DNA from: Opitutaceae bacterium | Lineage (GTDB): Bacteria > Verrucomicrobiota > Verrucomicrobiia > Opitutales > Opitutaceae | Assembly: GCA_016795565.1 (NCBI GenBank) | Contig: JAEUGW010000033.1 | Coordinates: 62,001-126,000 of the forward strand | Direction of reading: 5' to 3' | DNA length: 64,000 bases | Part shown: piece after piece, positions 43,832 to 51,902 of the stretch | Position numbering within the stretch: the first letter of the stretch is position 1 | Layout of the letters: the number at the start of each line of letters is the position of its first letter | The notes under the pieces: model-generated | The model's database searches: none | Seen by the model: the letters and a program-made list of their open reading frames with translations, nothing else | Told to the model about the DNA's origin: nothing | Position numbers and translations under genes: made by a program

Positions 43832-44440
43832 ATGGCCCTCGCCAAAATCACCTCCGTCACCGGCCGCGCCGTTCCCGTCGTCGGCAACGACATCGACACC
43901 GACCGCATCATCCCCGCGCGCTTCATGAAGTGCGTGACCTTCGACGGCCTCGGTGAATTCCTCTTCAACGACGTCCGCAAGGATCCGAAGACGGGCGCGA
44001 TCACCGACCACCCGCTCAATCAGGCGCGCTACCAGGGTGCGACGATCCTGCTCTCCGGCGCCAACTTCGGCTGCGGCTCCTCCCGCGAGCACGCCCCGCA
44101 GGCGATCCAGAAATACGGCTTCAAGGCCGTCATCGCCGAGAGCTACGCCGAGATCTTCTTCGGCAACAGCACGACGCTCGGCATGCCCTGCGTCACCGCC
44201 GCCCGCGAGGACATCGCCAAGATCGCCGCCGCCGTGGACGCCAACCCGCAGGCCGAGGTCACCATCGATCTCGTGAAACTGGAAGTCCGCTTCGCGGAGC
44301 AGACCGTGAAGATCACGCAGCGCGAGTCCGCCCGCGACGCCCTCGTCAACGGCCGCTGGGACGCCATCGGCGAGCTCCTCGACGGGATCCCTGCCGTGAA
44401 GGAAACCGCCAGGAAGCTACCCTATCTCGCGACCGCCTGA
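43832..44440 (+). CDS. leuD: 3-isopropylmalate dehydratase small subunit
   Basis: A 202-residue swivel-domain partner of LeuC. Diagnostic sequence: VGNDIDTDRIIPARFMK, SGANFGCGSSREHAPQAI, VIAESYAEIFFGNS and a C-terminal helix. Length is typical of the longer bacterial LeuD type. The next gene is convergent with a gap of 47 bases that shows no strong terminator. Confidence 0.97.
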   Translation: MALAKITSVTGRAVPVVGNDIDTDRIIPARFMKCVTFDGLGEFLFNDVRKDPKTGAITDHPLNQARYQGATILLSGANFGCGSSREHAPQAIQKYGFKAVIAESYAEIFFGNSTTLGMPCVTAAREDIAKIAAAVDANPQAEVTIDLVKLEVRFAEQTVKITQRESARDALVNGRWDAIGELLDGIPAVKETARKLPYLATA

Positions 44441-44487
44441 TCTCGTTCGGCTTCCGCCCACCGCAGGTGGGGCTTCAGCGGCGTGCC

Positions 44488-45726
44488 TCATCTCTCGAAG
44501 GGTGCCCCTGTTCCTCCGCCCTTCCGCGGTTTCGGCGGGAATGGGCCCGGCGCGAGCGCGGTGCCCGAGGCTTCCTGCGCGAGGTCCACGAGTTCGCGCA
44601 CCACGAGCATCGGGTCCTCGTCGTAGCGGAGCTTGAGGAAATTGGCGCGGAGGCGGTCGTAGCTGCGGCGGTTCTCCATCCACGAGGATATCACGCGCTC
44701 GAAGTCGGCCGCGTTGCCGATGAGCTCGGCCCCGTTGCCGTTGCGGAAATATTTCACCGTCAGCTCCTCCTGGGGCATGATGCCGCCGATGGCGTTGAAG
44801 ATGATCGGGCAGCGGAAGTGCAGCGCCTTGGCGCAGGTGGTCGTGCCACCGCGCGTGACGATGGCATCGCTGACCTGCAGGAGGAGATGCACCTCGTCGG
44901 AGAAACCATCGACGAAGCAGTGCAACTCGGGGTGCTCGGCGCGCCAGTGCACGAGTTGGTTGTAGGCCTCGCGGTTCCTCCCGCAGATGACCACGGCCTG
45001 CACGCGGTCGGCGTAGGGCAGCAGCTTGGGCAGGAGTTCGAGGTGGTTGTTGGCCCCGTTGCCCCCGGTGGCGAGGAATACGGTGAACAGGTCCGAGCGC
45101 AGCTCCAGGCTGTCCTCGATGAACGCGGTGCGCGCCTCGGCCTTGAGGATCTCGATGTGCTGGCGCGGCTGCATCAGGTGGCCGCGCACGCGCGTGCGCT
45201 CGCGCGGCATGCCGATCTTCACCGCATAGTCGCGCGCGGTGTCGGTCCGGGCGACATAGAGGTCGGCGCTCGGCTCGACCCAGTTGACGCTGTAGCCAAA
45301 GCCGCCGGAGAACTCGCCGCAATAGGTGGCGCAGCGCACCTTGTCCGCCCCGAGGATTTTCCGCGCCAGCTGGAAATAGCCCCGATTGAGGCAATCATGC
45401 ACACTGAACACCAGGTGGGGCTGGTAGTCGCGCAGCACCTGCTCGTAATAGGCCCGGCCGAAGCTGACCGAGCGCCGGTTGAGGAAGCTGAGCAACTCGA
45501 CGAACAGGAAGAAGGCCTTGTGTATCCAGGGGGATTTTTTCTGGATCCAATTGTAGAAGTTGACGCCCGCCTTGAAGAAACCCGAGGACTTCTCGAGCAT
45601 CTGCTCGATGCGCACATCGACATCGTGCCGGTAGAGCTCGAAGCACCACTCGGCGAAGGCCTGCGCGCGGGCGTCGTGGCCGGCGCCGGTGCTGGAAGTC
45701 AGGACAAGGATGCGGACGCGTGACAT
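44488..45726 (-). CDS. MGDG-synthase-like glycosyltransferase (GT28)
   Basis: A 412-residue GT-B protein; start at 45726 because the first strand RILVLTSSTGAGHDARAQAF begins there. That GxGH-containing opening is typical of monogalactosyldiacylglycerol synthase and processive diacylglycerol glucosyltransferases (MGDG_synth domain). The C-terminal half has FLATGGNGANNHLELLP, CGRNREAY and SDAIVTRGGTTTCAKALHFR, the GT28 donor site. Such enzymes put a sugar on diacylglycerol or a related lipid at the membrane surface. It lies downstream of a ketosynthase and an ACP-dehydratase on the same strand, so a glycolipid product is a reasonable inference. Confidence 0.82.
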   Translation of the reverse strand: MSRVRILVLTSSTGAGHDARAQAFAEWCFELYRHDVDVRIEQMLEKSSGFFKAGVNFYNWIQKKSPWIHKAFFLFVELLSFLNRRSVSFGRAYYEQVLRDYQPHLVFSVHDCLNRGYFQLARKILGADKVRCATYCGEFSGGFGYSVNWVEPSADLYVARTDTARDYAVKIGMPRERTRVRGHLMQPRQHIEILKAEARTAFIEDSLELRSDLFTVFLATGGNGANNHLELLPKLLPYADRVQAVVICGRNREAYNQLVHWRAEHPELHCFVDGFSDEVHLLLQVSDAIVTRGGTTTCAKALHFRCPIIFNAIGGIMPQEELTVKYFRNGNGAELIGNAADFERVISSWMENRRSYDRLRANFLKLRYDEDPMLVVRELVDLAQEASGTALAPGPFPPKPRKGGGTGAPFER

Positions 45727-45882
45727 GGCAAAAGTGCGGAGCGGTTCATCCGAGCCCGCGCCGGTGGGCCGCCGGGCGGCGGCCGGAGTGCCGACGCCTG
45801 CTCTGGCTCCGCGCCAGTCCCGCAAACAGTCGCGAGGCGGCACGGTGGGAGAAGGCGCGACTCATACGGCAGGCAGGCTTGG

Positions 45883-47145
45883 TCAGCTCGCGCTCTTGAA
45901 GACGAGGGCGACGTTCGCCCCGCCGAAGCCGCTGCTGTTGCTGAGCACCACCTGGGGACGGTGCGGCAGGGTGGCGCGAATGATGTTCAGCCCGTCGCAG
46001 GCCGGATCGAGCCGGGTGATGTGGGCCGAGCCGGGCATGAAACCCTCCTTCATGGCCAGCGCGCAAAAGCCCGCCTCCATGGCGCCGGCGAGTGAGAGCC
46101 CGTGGCCGGTGAGCGCCTTGGTGCTGCTGATGGCGGGGCGGGTGGGCGAATTACGGAAGACGGCCTTGAGGGCGCGGGCCTCCGAGAGATCGCCGATGGG
46201 CGTGGAGGTGGCGTGGGCGTTGACGTAATCCACCTGCTCCGCCGCGAGGTCGGAGTATTTCAGCGCGTTTTCCATCGCCACGCGCAGGCCGGAGCCCTCG
46301 GGGTGGGAGATGGCGACGTTGTGGCCGTCCGAGGCCTGGCCCCAGCCGGCGACCTCGCAATAGACCTTGGGCTGGCGGCGGGCGACCTCCTCCTCGCTTT
46401 CCAACACCAGCACGGCGGCCCCGCCGGTGCCGACAAATCCGTCGCGCGCCTCGTCGAACGGCCGGGAGGCGAGGCCGGGGTCGGCTTGCAGCGAGAGGGC
46501 GCGCATGCCCGCGAAGGGCAGGATGCTCTCGACGTTGCCATCCTCGGCACCGATCACGAACATGCGTTTCTGCCGCCCGAGGGCGATCTCGTCGTAGGCG
46601 AAGCCCAGCGCGTGCGCCGACGAGGCGCAGGCGGAGGAGAAACCGGTCGAGGCGCCCTTGATCTTGAACTGCGACACGAGGTTGAAGTTCACCGTGCCGG
46701 AAATGGAGGCGACGATGCCAAGCGGCGGGCAGCGCATGACGCCCTGCTTGCGCATCTTCTCCAAGTGGTGACCGAGCAGGAAAGGCGAGCCGGCGGACGC
46801 GGCGTAGAGCCCGGTCTGCGGGTTGGACCATTCGGCTTCGGTGAGCTTGGCATCCTCGACCGCCTGTTGCATCGCGCAGTAGGAGTAGATGCCGTGCGGC
46901 GCCATGCCGCGCAGGGTTTCACGGCGGATGCTGTAGCGGGCGGGAAAGAGCCAGTCCTCCTGGTCGGTGGAGTCGGTCTGGAAATCCCGGATCGGCGCCG
47001 CGACCTTGACCGGCACATCGGCCTTTTGGAACGGCGGGTATTGCACCATGCCGTGGCGCAAATCGCGCAGGCTCTCCGCCACCGTCAGCAGATCGTTGCC
47101 AATGCTGGTGATGAAGCCGAGGCCGGTGATGTAAACTTTCCGCAT
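45883..47145 (-). CDS. Beta-ketoacyl-ACP synthase (FabF-like)
   Basis: A 420-residue thiolase-fold condensing enzyme. The Cys-His-His triad of elongating ketosynthases is complete: Cys173 in FSSACASSAHA, His311 in VNAHATSTPIGD and His348 in STKALTGHGLS, followed by SNSSGFGGANVAL. The ATG at 47145 (MRKVYITGLG) is the normal FabF start. It differs from housekeeping FabF in several loops (for example the region around residues 60-90). It lies next to a fused ACP-dehydratase rather than fabD/fabG, so it probably belongs to a special-purpose fatty acid or polyketide-like pathway. Confidence 0.88.
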   Translation of the reverse strand: MRKVYITGLGFITSIGNDLLTVAESLRDLRHGMVQYPPFQKADVPVKVAAPIRDFQTDSTDQEDWLFPARYSIRRETLRGMAPHGIYSYCAMQQAVEDAKLTEAEWSNPQTGLYAASAGSPFLLGHHLEKMRKQGVMRCPPLGIVASISGTVNFNLVSQFKIKGASTGFSSACASSAHALGFAYDEIALGRQKRMFVIGAEDGNVESILPFAGMRALSLQADPGLASRPFDEARDGFVGTGGAAVLVLESEEEVARRQPKVYCEVAGWGQASDGHNVAISHPEGSGLRVAMENALKYSDLAAEQVDYVNAHATSTPIGDLSEARALKAVFRNSPTRPAISSTKALTGHGLSLAGAMEAGFCALAMKEGFMPGSAHITRLDPACDGLNIIRATLPHRPQVVLSNSSGFGGANVALVFKSAS

Positions 47146-47250
47146 GATGGGATTAGACCGCAACGGCCGCGCAAGGAGCCGCGGCCGGGGTGCGGCGTAT
47201 CAAAACGCTTTTGCCGGTGCGGTCAACAGCCGCAGCCGACCTTGGCCCGC

Positions 47251-48198
47251 TCAACTCGCGCGGGCGCTGACCGCCGGCTTGGGGGCAGCGGCGTCGCCCG
47301 CCTGGACGGGAGCTTCCGCCGCGACCGGCCGGGCCGCTTCCTCCGCAAAGGCGAAGGTCAGCGTGATTTCCTCGGCGATGGCGGCCTTTTCCTGGCCGAC
47401 GCGGATCTGGCCCTCGAAGGTCGCGAGGGGCGACTTGAGGCGCTTCGGCTTGATCGAGAGGCTGAGCACATCACCCGGCTTGCAGACGCGGTGGCAGCGA
47501 ACCCCTTCGCAGGAGGTGAAAAAAATGGTGCGGTGATCGACGACCTTGCCCGCCTCGCCCACCTGGCCCTCGAGCAGAAAGAGCACGGCGAGCTGGCCGA
47601 GCGCCTCCAACATGATGGAGGCCGGCAGCACCGGGTTGTCCTTGAAGTGGCCCTGCAGGAAAAATTCCTGGCCGCTGATCTTGTATTTGGCGTTGGCGCC
47701 GTGCGCGTTGACCGAGGCCTCGCTGAGAAAGAGGAACGGAGGCTGGATCGGCATCACGGACAAGATCTGCTCGATCGGGATAAATTTGGTCGGTTTCGGG
47801 AGCGGCAAGCCACTGACCTTGCACTCGATGAAGGTTTTTACGTCCCCGACGGTGCGCAAATGACGGAGCTCCTCGTTGTTGATGGTCATCTGCAGCACAT
47901 CCTCCACGAGGATGACGATTTCCATCATGGTCAGGGAATCGATGCCGAGATCCTCAATGATGCGCAGGTCGTCGTCGGCATCCTTCAGTTTCGCCCGGAG
48001 GTCGGGCTCCACATAGCGCTCAATAATACCCAGGACAATGGCTGGCAGGTGCTCGATATTGCCCGTCTTCCTAAATTGGGCTGCCGCCTCGTAAGTAGCT
48101 GCCGAACAGCGCTTAATTGCCTCGCGGAGATTTGCATCATCCTCGGGCGTGAACGGCTTGAGCGTGATGCCCGAAGAATTGTTTACAGCCTGTGCCAT
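47251..48198 (-). CDS. Fused acyl carrier protein and FabZ-like dehydratase
   Basis: A 315-residue protein. Residues about 55-128 form an ACP domain with the phosphopantetheine Ser88 in EDLGIDSLTMMEIVILVED. Residues about 135-285 form a hotdog dehydratase domain of FabZ/FabA kind, with QPPFLFL near 152-158, His184 in FLQGHFKDNPVLP and Glu198 in IMLEALGQ, the expected catalytic pair. The tail is Ala/Pro-rich. The start at 48198 (MAQAVNNSSG) is preferred; 48231 is possible. A carrier joined to its own dehydratase, with the ketosynthase 105 bases downstream, suggests a dedicated acyl chain assembly unit. No reductase gene is present in the cluster, so one would come from elsewhere. Confidence 0.88.
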   Translation of the reverse strand: MAQAVNNSSGITLKPFTPEDDANLREAIKRCSAATYEAAAQFRKTGNIEHLPAIVLGIIERYVEPDLRAKLKDADDDLRIIEDLGIDSLTMMEIVILVEDVLQMTINNEELRHLRTVGDVKTFIECKVSGLPLPKPTKFIPIEQILSVMPIQPPFLFLSEASVNAHGANAKYKISGQEFFLQGHFKDNPVLPASIMLEALGQLAVLFLLEGQVGEAGKVVDHRTIFFTSCEGVRCHRVCKPGDVLSLSIKPKRLKSPLATFEGQIRVGQEKAAIAEEITLTFAFAEEAARPVAAEAPVQAGDAAAPKPAVSARAS

Positions 48199-48393
48199 TG
48201 AGCGAGCAGGTAAGTTAAAGCTCCCCGTCATGTAAACCCCAAAAATCCCGCCACCTCGGGCGCAACAGTGACCGAATTTACGGGGATATTTCGTCTGTTG
48301 ACTTGCGATTGCTTGCACGGCCACATGCACGCCCCTCTGGCTGAACCGACTAAGAGATCCCGGCACATGCGGCTGTCATTCATTACCCGGTAG

Positions 48394-49572
48394 ATGCAGG
48401 CTCCCCTCCCCCAGTCCCCCACCGGCCAGCCGAACCGGCACTTGCTGCTGGTGACCCATGAATTTCCTCCGCATCGGGGCGGCATCGCGGTCTATGCCGC
48501 CGAAATGGCCCGCGCGGCCCAGCAACTCGGCTATGAGGTGGAGGTCTGGGCCCCCGCCTTGGCCGCCGACCAACCCGAGACGACCTGGCCCTTTCGCGTC
48601 CGCCGGTTGCCCCTGAAGGGTGACCACAGCCTGCGCAGCCAGTGGCGGATGGCACGCGAACTCCTGGCCCATCGCAAACGGCTGTGCGCCGCCACGCTCT
48701 ACATCCCTGAGCCCGGGCCCTTCCTGGCCATGCTGTTGCTGCAATATTTCGACCTTCTCCGGCCGGCGCAGCTCATGCTGACCTTCCATGGCTCGGAGAT
48801 CCAGCGTCTCGCCTCGCGCTGGCCGCTGCGCTGGAGCACCACCCACCTGCTGCAGAAAGCCACCCGCCTGAGCGTCGTCAGCACCTACGCCCATAAACTG
48901 CTCCAGCGGCATTTCCCCGTGGCGGAGGGCAAGGCGGTCGTCACCCCCGGAGCGCTGCGCACCGACCTGGCCACCGCCGCTCGCACGCCTGCGGCGCCCC
49001 GGTCGTCCCGGACCATCATCCTCACCGTTGCCCGGCTCAGCCCCCGCAAGGGACAGCTGGAAATCATCGCCGCCCTCCAACGGCTGCCCGCCAGCCAGCG
49101 CGCCAGCGTCGAATACTGGCTTGTCGGCGCGCACAGCAAGGAGAACTACGACCGGCTGCTTGACCAGGCGGCCGCCGGCGCGGACTTCCCGGTCAAATTC
49201 CTCGGTGACATTCCCGACCACCAGCTGGGCCGGATTTACGCGCAGGCCGATATTTTCGCCATGACCAGCGTGCCGCACCGGCACAGCGTCGAGGGCTTCG
49301 GCCTCGTCTATCTGGAAGCCGGCGCCTACGGCCTGCCCGTCGTGGCGCACGCCATCGGCGGTGTGCCCGAGGCCGTGATCGACGGCGAGACCGGCCTGCT
49401 GGTCGCACCGGGCGATGGCGCGGCCCTCACCGCCGCCTTGGGCCGCCTGCTCGCGGATCCGGTCCTGCGGCGGCATCTCGGCGACGGCGGCCGCACCCGC
49501 GCCCATGCGCACACCTGGCGGGATTCCGCCCAATCCTTGTTTGGACAACCGCCGCCCCAGCCCGCAACCTGA
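48394..49572 (+). CDS. GT4 family glycosyltransferase
   Basis: A 392-residue GT-B enzyme: VTHEFPPHRGGIAVYAAEMA at the start (glycine loop of GT4), LTFHGSEIQRLA, LTVARLSPRKGQLEIIAAL, FLGDIPDHQLGRIYAQADI and SVEGFGLVYLEAGAYGLPVV. The family is that of PimB-like lipid mannosyltransferases as well as exopolysaccharide enzymes. It is divergent from the ACP-dehydratase gene (195-base gap) and is followed after 4 bases by a thioesterase gene, so a link to the lipid cassette is likely but not shown. Confidence 0.85.
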   Translation: MQAPLPQSPTGQPNRHLLLVTHEFPPHRGGIAVYAAEMARAAQQLGYEVEVWAPALAADQPETTWPFRVRRLPLKGDHSLRSQWRMARELLAHRKRLCAATLYIPEPGPFLAMLLLQYFDLLRPAQLMLTFHGSEIQRLASRWPLRWSTTHLLQKATRLSVVSTYAHKLLQRHFPVAEGKAVVTPGALRTDLATAARTPAAPRSSRTIILTVARLSPRKGQLEIIAALQRLPASQRASVEYWLVGAHSKENYDRLLDQAAAGADFPVKFLGDIPDHQLGRIYAQADIFAMTSVPHRHSVEGFGLVYLEAGAYGLPVVAHAIGGVPEAVIDGETGLLVAPGDGAALTAALGRLLADPVLRRHLGDGGRTRAHAHTWRDSAQSLFGQPPPQPAT

Positions 49573-49576
49573 CCCC

Positions 49577-49978
49577 ATGCTTGAATCCCGCGTCCAGATC
49601 ACGGTTCGCTACGCCGAGACCGACATGATGGGCATCGTCTATCACGGCAATTACCTGCCGTGGTTCGAGGTCGGCCGCACCACCCTGCTCAAGGAGTGCG
49701 GCCTGCCCTACCGCGAACTCGAGGCGCAGGGCTACCGCCTGCCGGTCATCGAGCTGGGCACGAAGTTCTTCAAGCCCGCGCTCTACGATGACACCGTGAC
49801 CGTCCTCACCTGGCTCAAGCAGCGTCCCACCCTGCGCATCCACCTCGAATACGAGGTGCGGCGCGGCGAAGAGTTGCTCGTCACCGGCTTCACGACCCAC
49901 GCCTTCATCAACCGGCAGGGCGAACCGGTCCGCCCGCCCGCCGATTTCGCCGCGAAGATGCGCGCGGTGTTCAAGTAG
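49577..49978 (+). CDS. Acyl-CoA/acyl-ACP thioesterase (YbgC/4HBT hotdog family)
   Basis: A 133-residue single hotdog-fold protein. VRYAETDMMGIVYHGNYLPW at 10-29 contains the conserved Asp of the 4-hydroxybenzoyl-CoA thioesterase family, followed by FEVGRTTLLKE and VIELGTKFFKPALYDDTV. It hydrolyses acyl thioesters in the cytoplasm; the chain is not known. Its gene starts 4 bases after the glycosyltransferase stop. With the ACP-dehydratase and ketosynthase across the intergenic gap it could release or edit acyl chains of that pathway. Confidence 0.87.
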   Translation: MLESRVQITVRYAETDMMGIVYHGNYLPWFEVGRTTLLKECGLPYRELEAQGYRLPVIELGTKFFKPALYDDTVTVLTWLKQRPTLRIHLEYEVRRGEELLVTGFTTHAFINRQGEPVRPPADFAAKMRAVFK

Positions 49979-49995
49979 GTGCACCCAGAAATCTG

Positions 49996-50072
49996 TGGGC
50001 GGGGTGCCCTCACCCCGCGGGTTTGAACATTCGCCACGCATGCCTCGCGGGGTGGGGGCACCCCGCCTATAC
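49996..50072. repeat. Inverted repeat GGCGGGGTGCCCTCACCCCGC, copy 1
   Basis: The left arm (49996-50020) and the right arm (50044-50072, with GGGGTGGGGGCACCCCGCCT) pair with each other; each arm also has its own GGGGTG/CACCCC symmetry. A second copy is at 59346-59415. It lies between two convergent genes. Confidence 0.82.
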
Positions 50073-50079
50073 CGATGAT

Positions 50080-51252
50080 CTAGTTTGCATACTCTGCCAA
50101 CACCGCGGCATCGGTTTCCTTCTCGCGCGCCGCCGCCAGCCATTCCCCGGCCCCCTCCCCCGCGATGCGCCGCACCGCCCAGACCGCGTGGGCGCGCACC
50201 AGGGCGGAATCATGCGCCGCGAGCCTCGCCAGCGCCGGCAGCAGGCTCGCCTCGCCGGCGTTGCCCGCGACCACGCAGGCGTTGCGCAGCAGGCCGGTCA
50301 GCTTGAGCCGCTTGATCGGGGTGCGCCGGAAGACTTCCGCAAATCGCGGCGGAGTCAGCGCGAGCAGCTCCGGCAGCGTCAGCTCCGCAAGATCATGCCG
50401 CGCCACCAGCAGCAATTGCCGGCCGGCCTGGGCGAACCGGTTCCACGGGCAGACCTCGAGGCAGATGTCGCAGCCAAAGATCCGATTGCCGATGCCGGCC
50501 CGCAGCTCGCGCGGGATGACGCCCTTGTTCTCGATGGTCTGGTAGGAGATGCAACGGCGCGCATCCACCACGCCCGGCGCGGGAAAGGCAGCGGTCGGGC
50601 ACGCGTCGAGGCAGCGCGTGCATTTGCCGCACAGCAGCCCGGTGGGCTCGCCCTCCGTCCGAGGCTCGGTCTTGCGCAGCGGCTCGTCCGGCTCGATCTC
50701 CGCCCGGGTGAGGAGGGTGGCCAGCAGCAGCCAGTTGCCGTGCTGTTTCGAGATGAGCATGGCGTTCTTGCCGCGAAAACCCAGGCCGCTGCGGGCCGCC
50801 CAACCGCGCTCCATGACCGGGCCGGTGTCCACATAGTAGCGGTAATCCGCCGCCGCCAGCCCGGCCCGTTGCTCCAGGATCCGGCCCGCCGCCGCGAGCC
50901 CCGGTTTCATCGTGTCGTGGTAATCCTCGTGCCGGGCGTAACGCGCCCAGCGGGGATTGTTGATTTTCGATTCTCGATTTTCGATTTGCGAGCCCGGCCA
51001 ATAATTCACTCCGAGCACAATCACCGACCGCACGCCGGGCAACACGAGGTCGGCCTGCGCGCGTTTCTCCGCCGTGCGCTCCATCCACGCCATGTCGGCG
51101 TGCCGGCCGGCCGCCAGCCAGTCGTGCAGGCCGCCGCCCGCCGCCGCGCCCACGGCGGCGAAACGCACCTCGTCGAAGCCCAGCGCGCGCAACTCCGCCC
51201 GCAGCGCTTCCCGCTGCGGGCCCGCGATCCGCAGGCCGGCCCCGGCCGTCAT
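50080..51252 (-). CDS. queG: Epoxyqueuosine reductase
   Basis: A 390-residue cobalamin- and iron-sulfur-dependent enzyme that does the last step of queuosine synthesis in tRNA. It contains the corrinoid-domain sequence GVNYWP and WARYARHEDYH, two 4Fe-4S motifs (CGKCTRCLDACP and CDICLEVCPWNRF) and a C-terminal HEAT-like helical tail (RNACVVAGNAGEASLLPAL, HAVWAVRRIAGE). Residues 89-98 ([10 protein letters not shown]) lie in a variable loop before the DYH motif and are encoded by repeat DNA. Its ATG overlaps the aroK stop (ATGA), so the two are co-translated. Confidence 0.92.
   Translation of the reverse strand: MTAGAGLRIAGPQREALRAELRALGFDEVRFAAVGAAAGGGLHDWLAAGRHADMAWMERTAEKRAQADLVLPGVRSVIVLGVNYWPGSQIENRESKINNPRWARYARHEDYHDTMKPGLAAAGRILEQRAGLAAADYRYYVDTGPVMERGWAARSGLGFRGKNAMLISKQHGNWLLLATLLTRAEIEPDEPLRKTEPRTEGEPTGLLCGKCTRCLDACPTAAFPAPGVVDARRCISYQTIENKGVIPRELRAGIGNRIFGCDICLEVCPWNRFAQAGRQLLLVARHDLAELTLPELLALTPPRFAEVFRRTPIKRLKLTGLLRNACVVAGNAGEASLLPALARLAAHDSALVRAHAVWAVRRIAGEGAGEWLAAAREKETDAAVLAEYAN
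50961..50988. repeat. Repeat TGATTTTCGATTCTCGATTT inside queG
   Basis: The A/T-rich unit ATTTTCGATTCTCGATTTTC stands out in a very GC-rich gene and matches the intergenic inverted repeat before glyA at 57551-57622. Here it is a single arm and keeps the queG frame open. Confidence 0.82.
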
Positions 51253-51785
51253 TTTGGAAAATGCCCCGCCTCTTGCCGATAAACCCGCAGCACATGCGCG
51301 GTGATTTCACGCATGGGCCGGTGTTCCGTGAGCACCATCGTGCCGGTCCGCCGGTAGATTTCCTCCCGCTGGGCGTAGAGTTCGCGCAGGCGCTGCTCCC
51401 GGTTGTCCACCTGCAACAGCGGCCGGTGGCTGGTGTGCATCGTGCGCTTCAGGATGGTCTCGATCGGCGCGTGCAGGCAGACGATCACGCCCCGTCTCCG
51501 CAGCAGTTCCAGCATCCCGGGCGGCACGACCAACCCGCCGCCGCAGGCGACGATGCACCGGCTGGCCGGGTGGCCGTGCTCGATGAATTCGCGCTCCAGG
51601 GCGCGGAAATGCGCCTCGCCCTCCTCGGCAAATATCCGCGACACCGGCTTGCCCTGGGTGCGCTCGATCTCGCGGTCGCTGTCGAGCAGCTGGAAATCGA
51701 GCTGCCGGGCGACCTGCCGGCCCACGGTGCTTTTGCCCGTGCCCATGAAGCCCACAAGGTAGAGATTGGCGGTCGGCGGTGTCAT
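51249..51785 (-). CDS. aroK: Shikimate kinase
   Basis: A 178-residue P-loop kinase that phosphorylates shikimate in the aromatic amino-acid pathway. It shows YLVGFMGTGKSTVGRQVA (Walker A near 9-18), the substrate-binding DSDREIER, EEGEAHFRALEREFI, VACGGGLVV and RPLLQ in the lid. The start at 51785 is preferred to the longer frame because residues before it are not part of the fold. It lies between the FKBP gene and queG on the minus strand; a terminator separates it from FKBP. Confidence 0.93.
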   Translation of the reverse strand: MTPPTANLYLVGFMGTGKSTVGRQVARQLDFQLLDSDREIERTQGKPVSRIFAEEGEAHFRALEREFIEHGHPASRCIVACGGGLVVPPGMLELLRRRGVIVCLHAPIETILKRTMHTSHRPLLQVDNREQRLRELYAQREEIYRRTGTMVLTEHRPMREITAHVLRVYRQEAGHFPK

Positions 51786-51852
51786 GGATCGGCACCTAAC
51801 GAACACCGCGCCGCGCACCGGCGCAAGAGCGGGTTGCGGCCCGGCGCGTGGC

Positions 51853-51882
51853 AAAAAAAACGCCTCCCCGCGGGGAGGCGTT
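51853..51882 (-). terminator. Intrinsic terminator after the FKBP gene
   Basis: Read on the minus strand, AACGCCTCCCCG followed by CGGGGAGGCGTT forms a perfect 12-base-pair stem, and seven to eight T residues follow at once. It is placed 20 bases after the FKBP stop codon (51903) and before the aroK start. This is the clearest rho-independent terminator in the window. Confidence 0.92.
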
Positions 51883-51902
51883 GGCGAGCCGTGGCGGATG
51901 AT

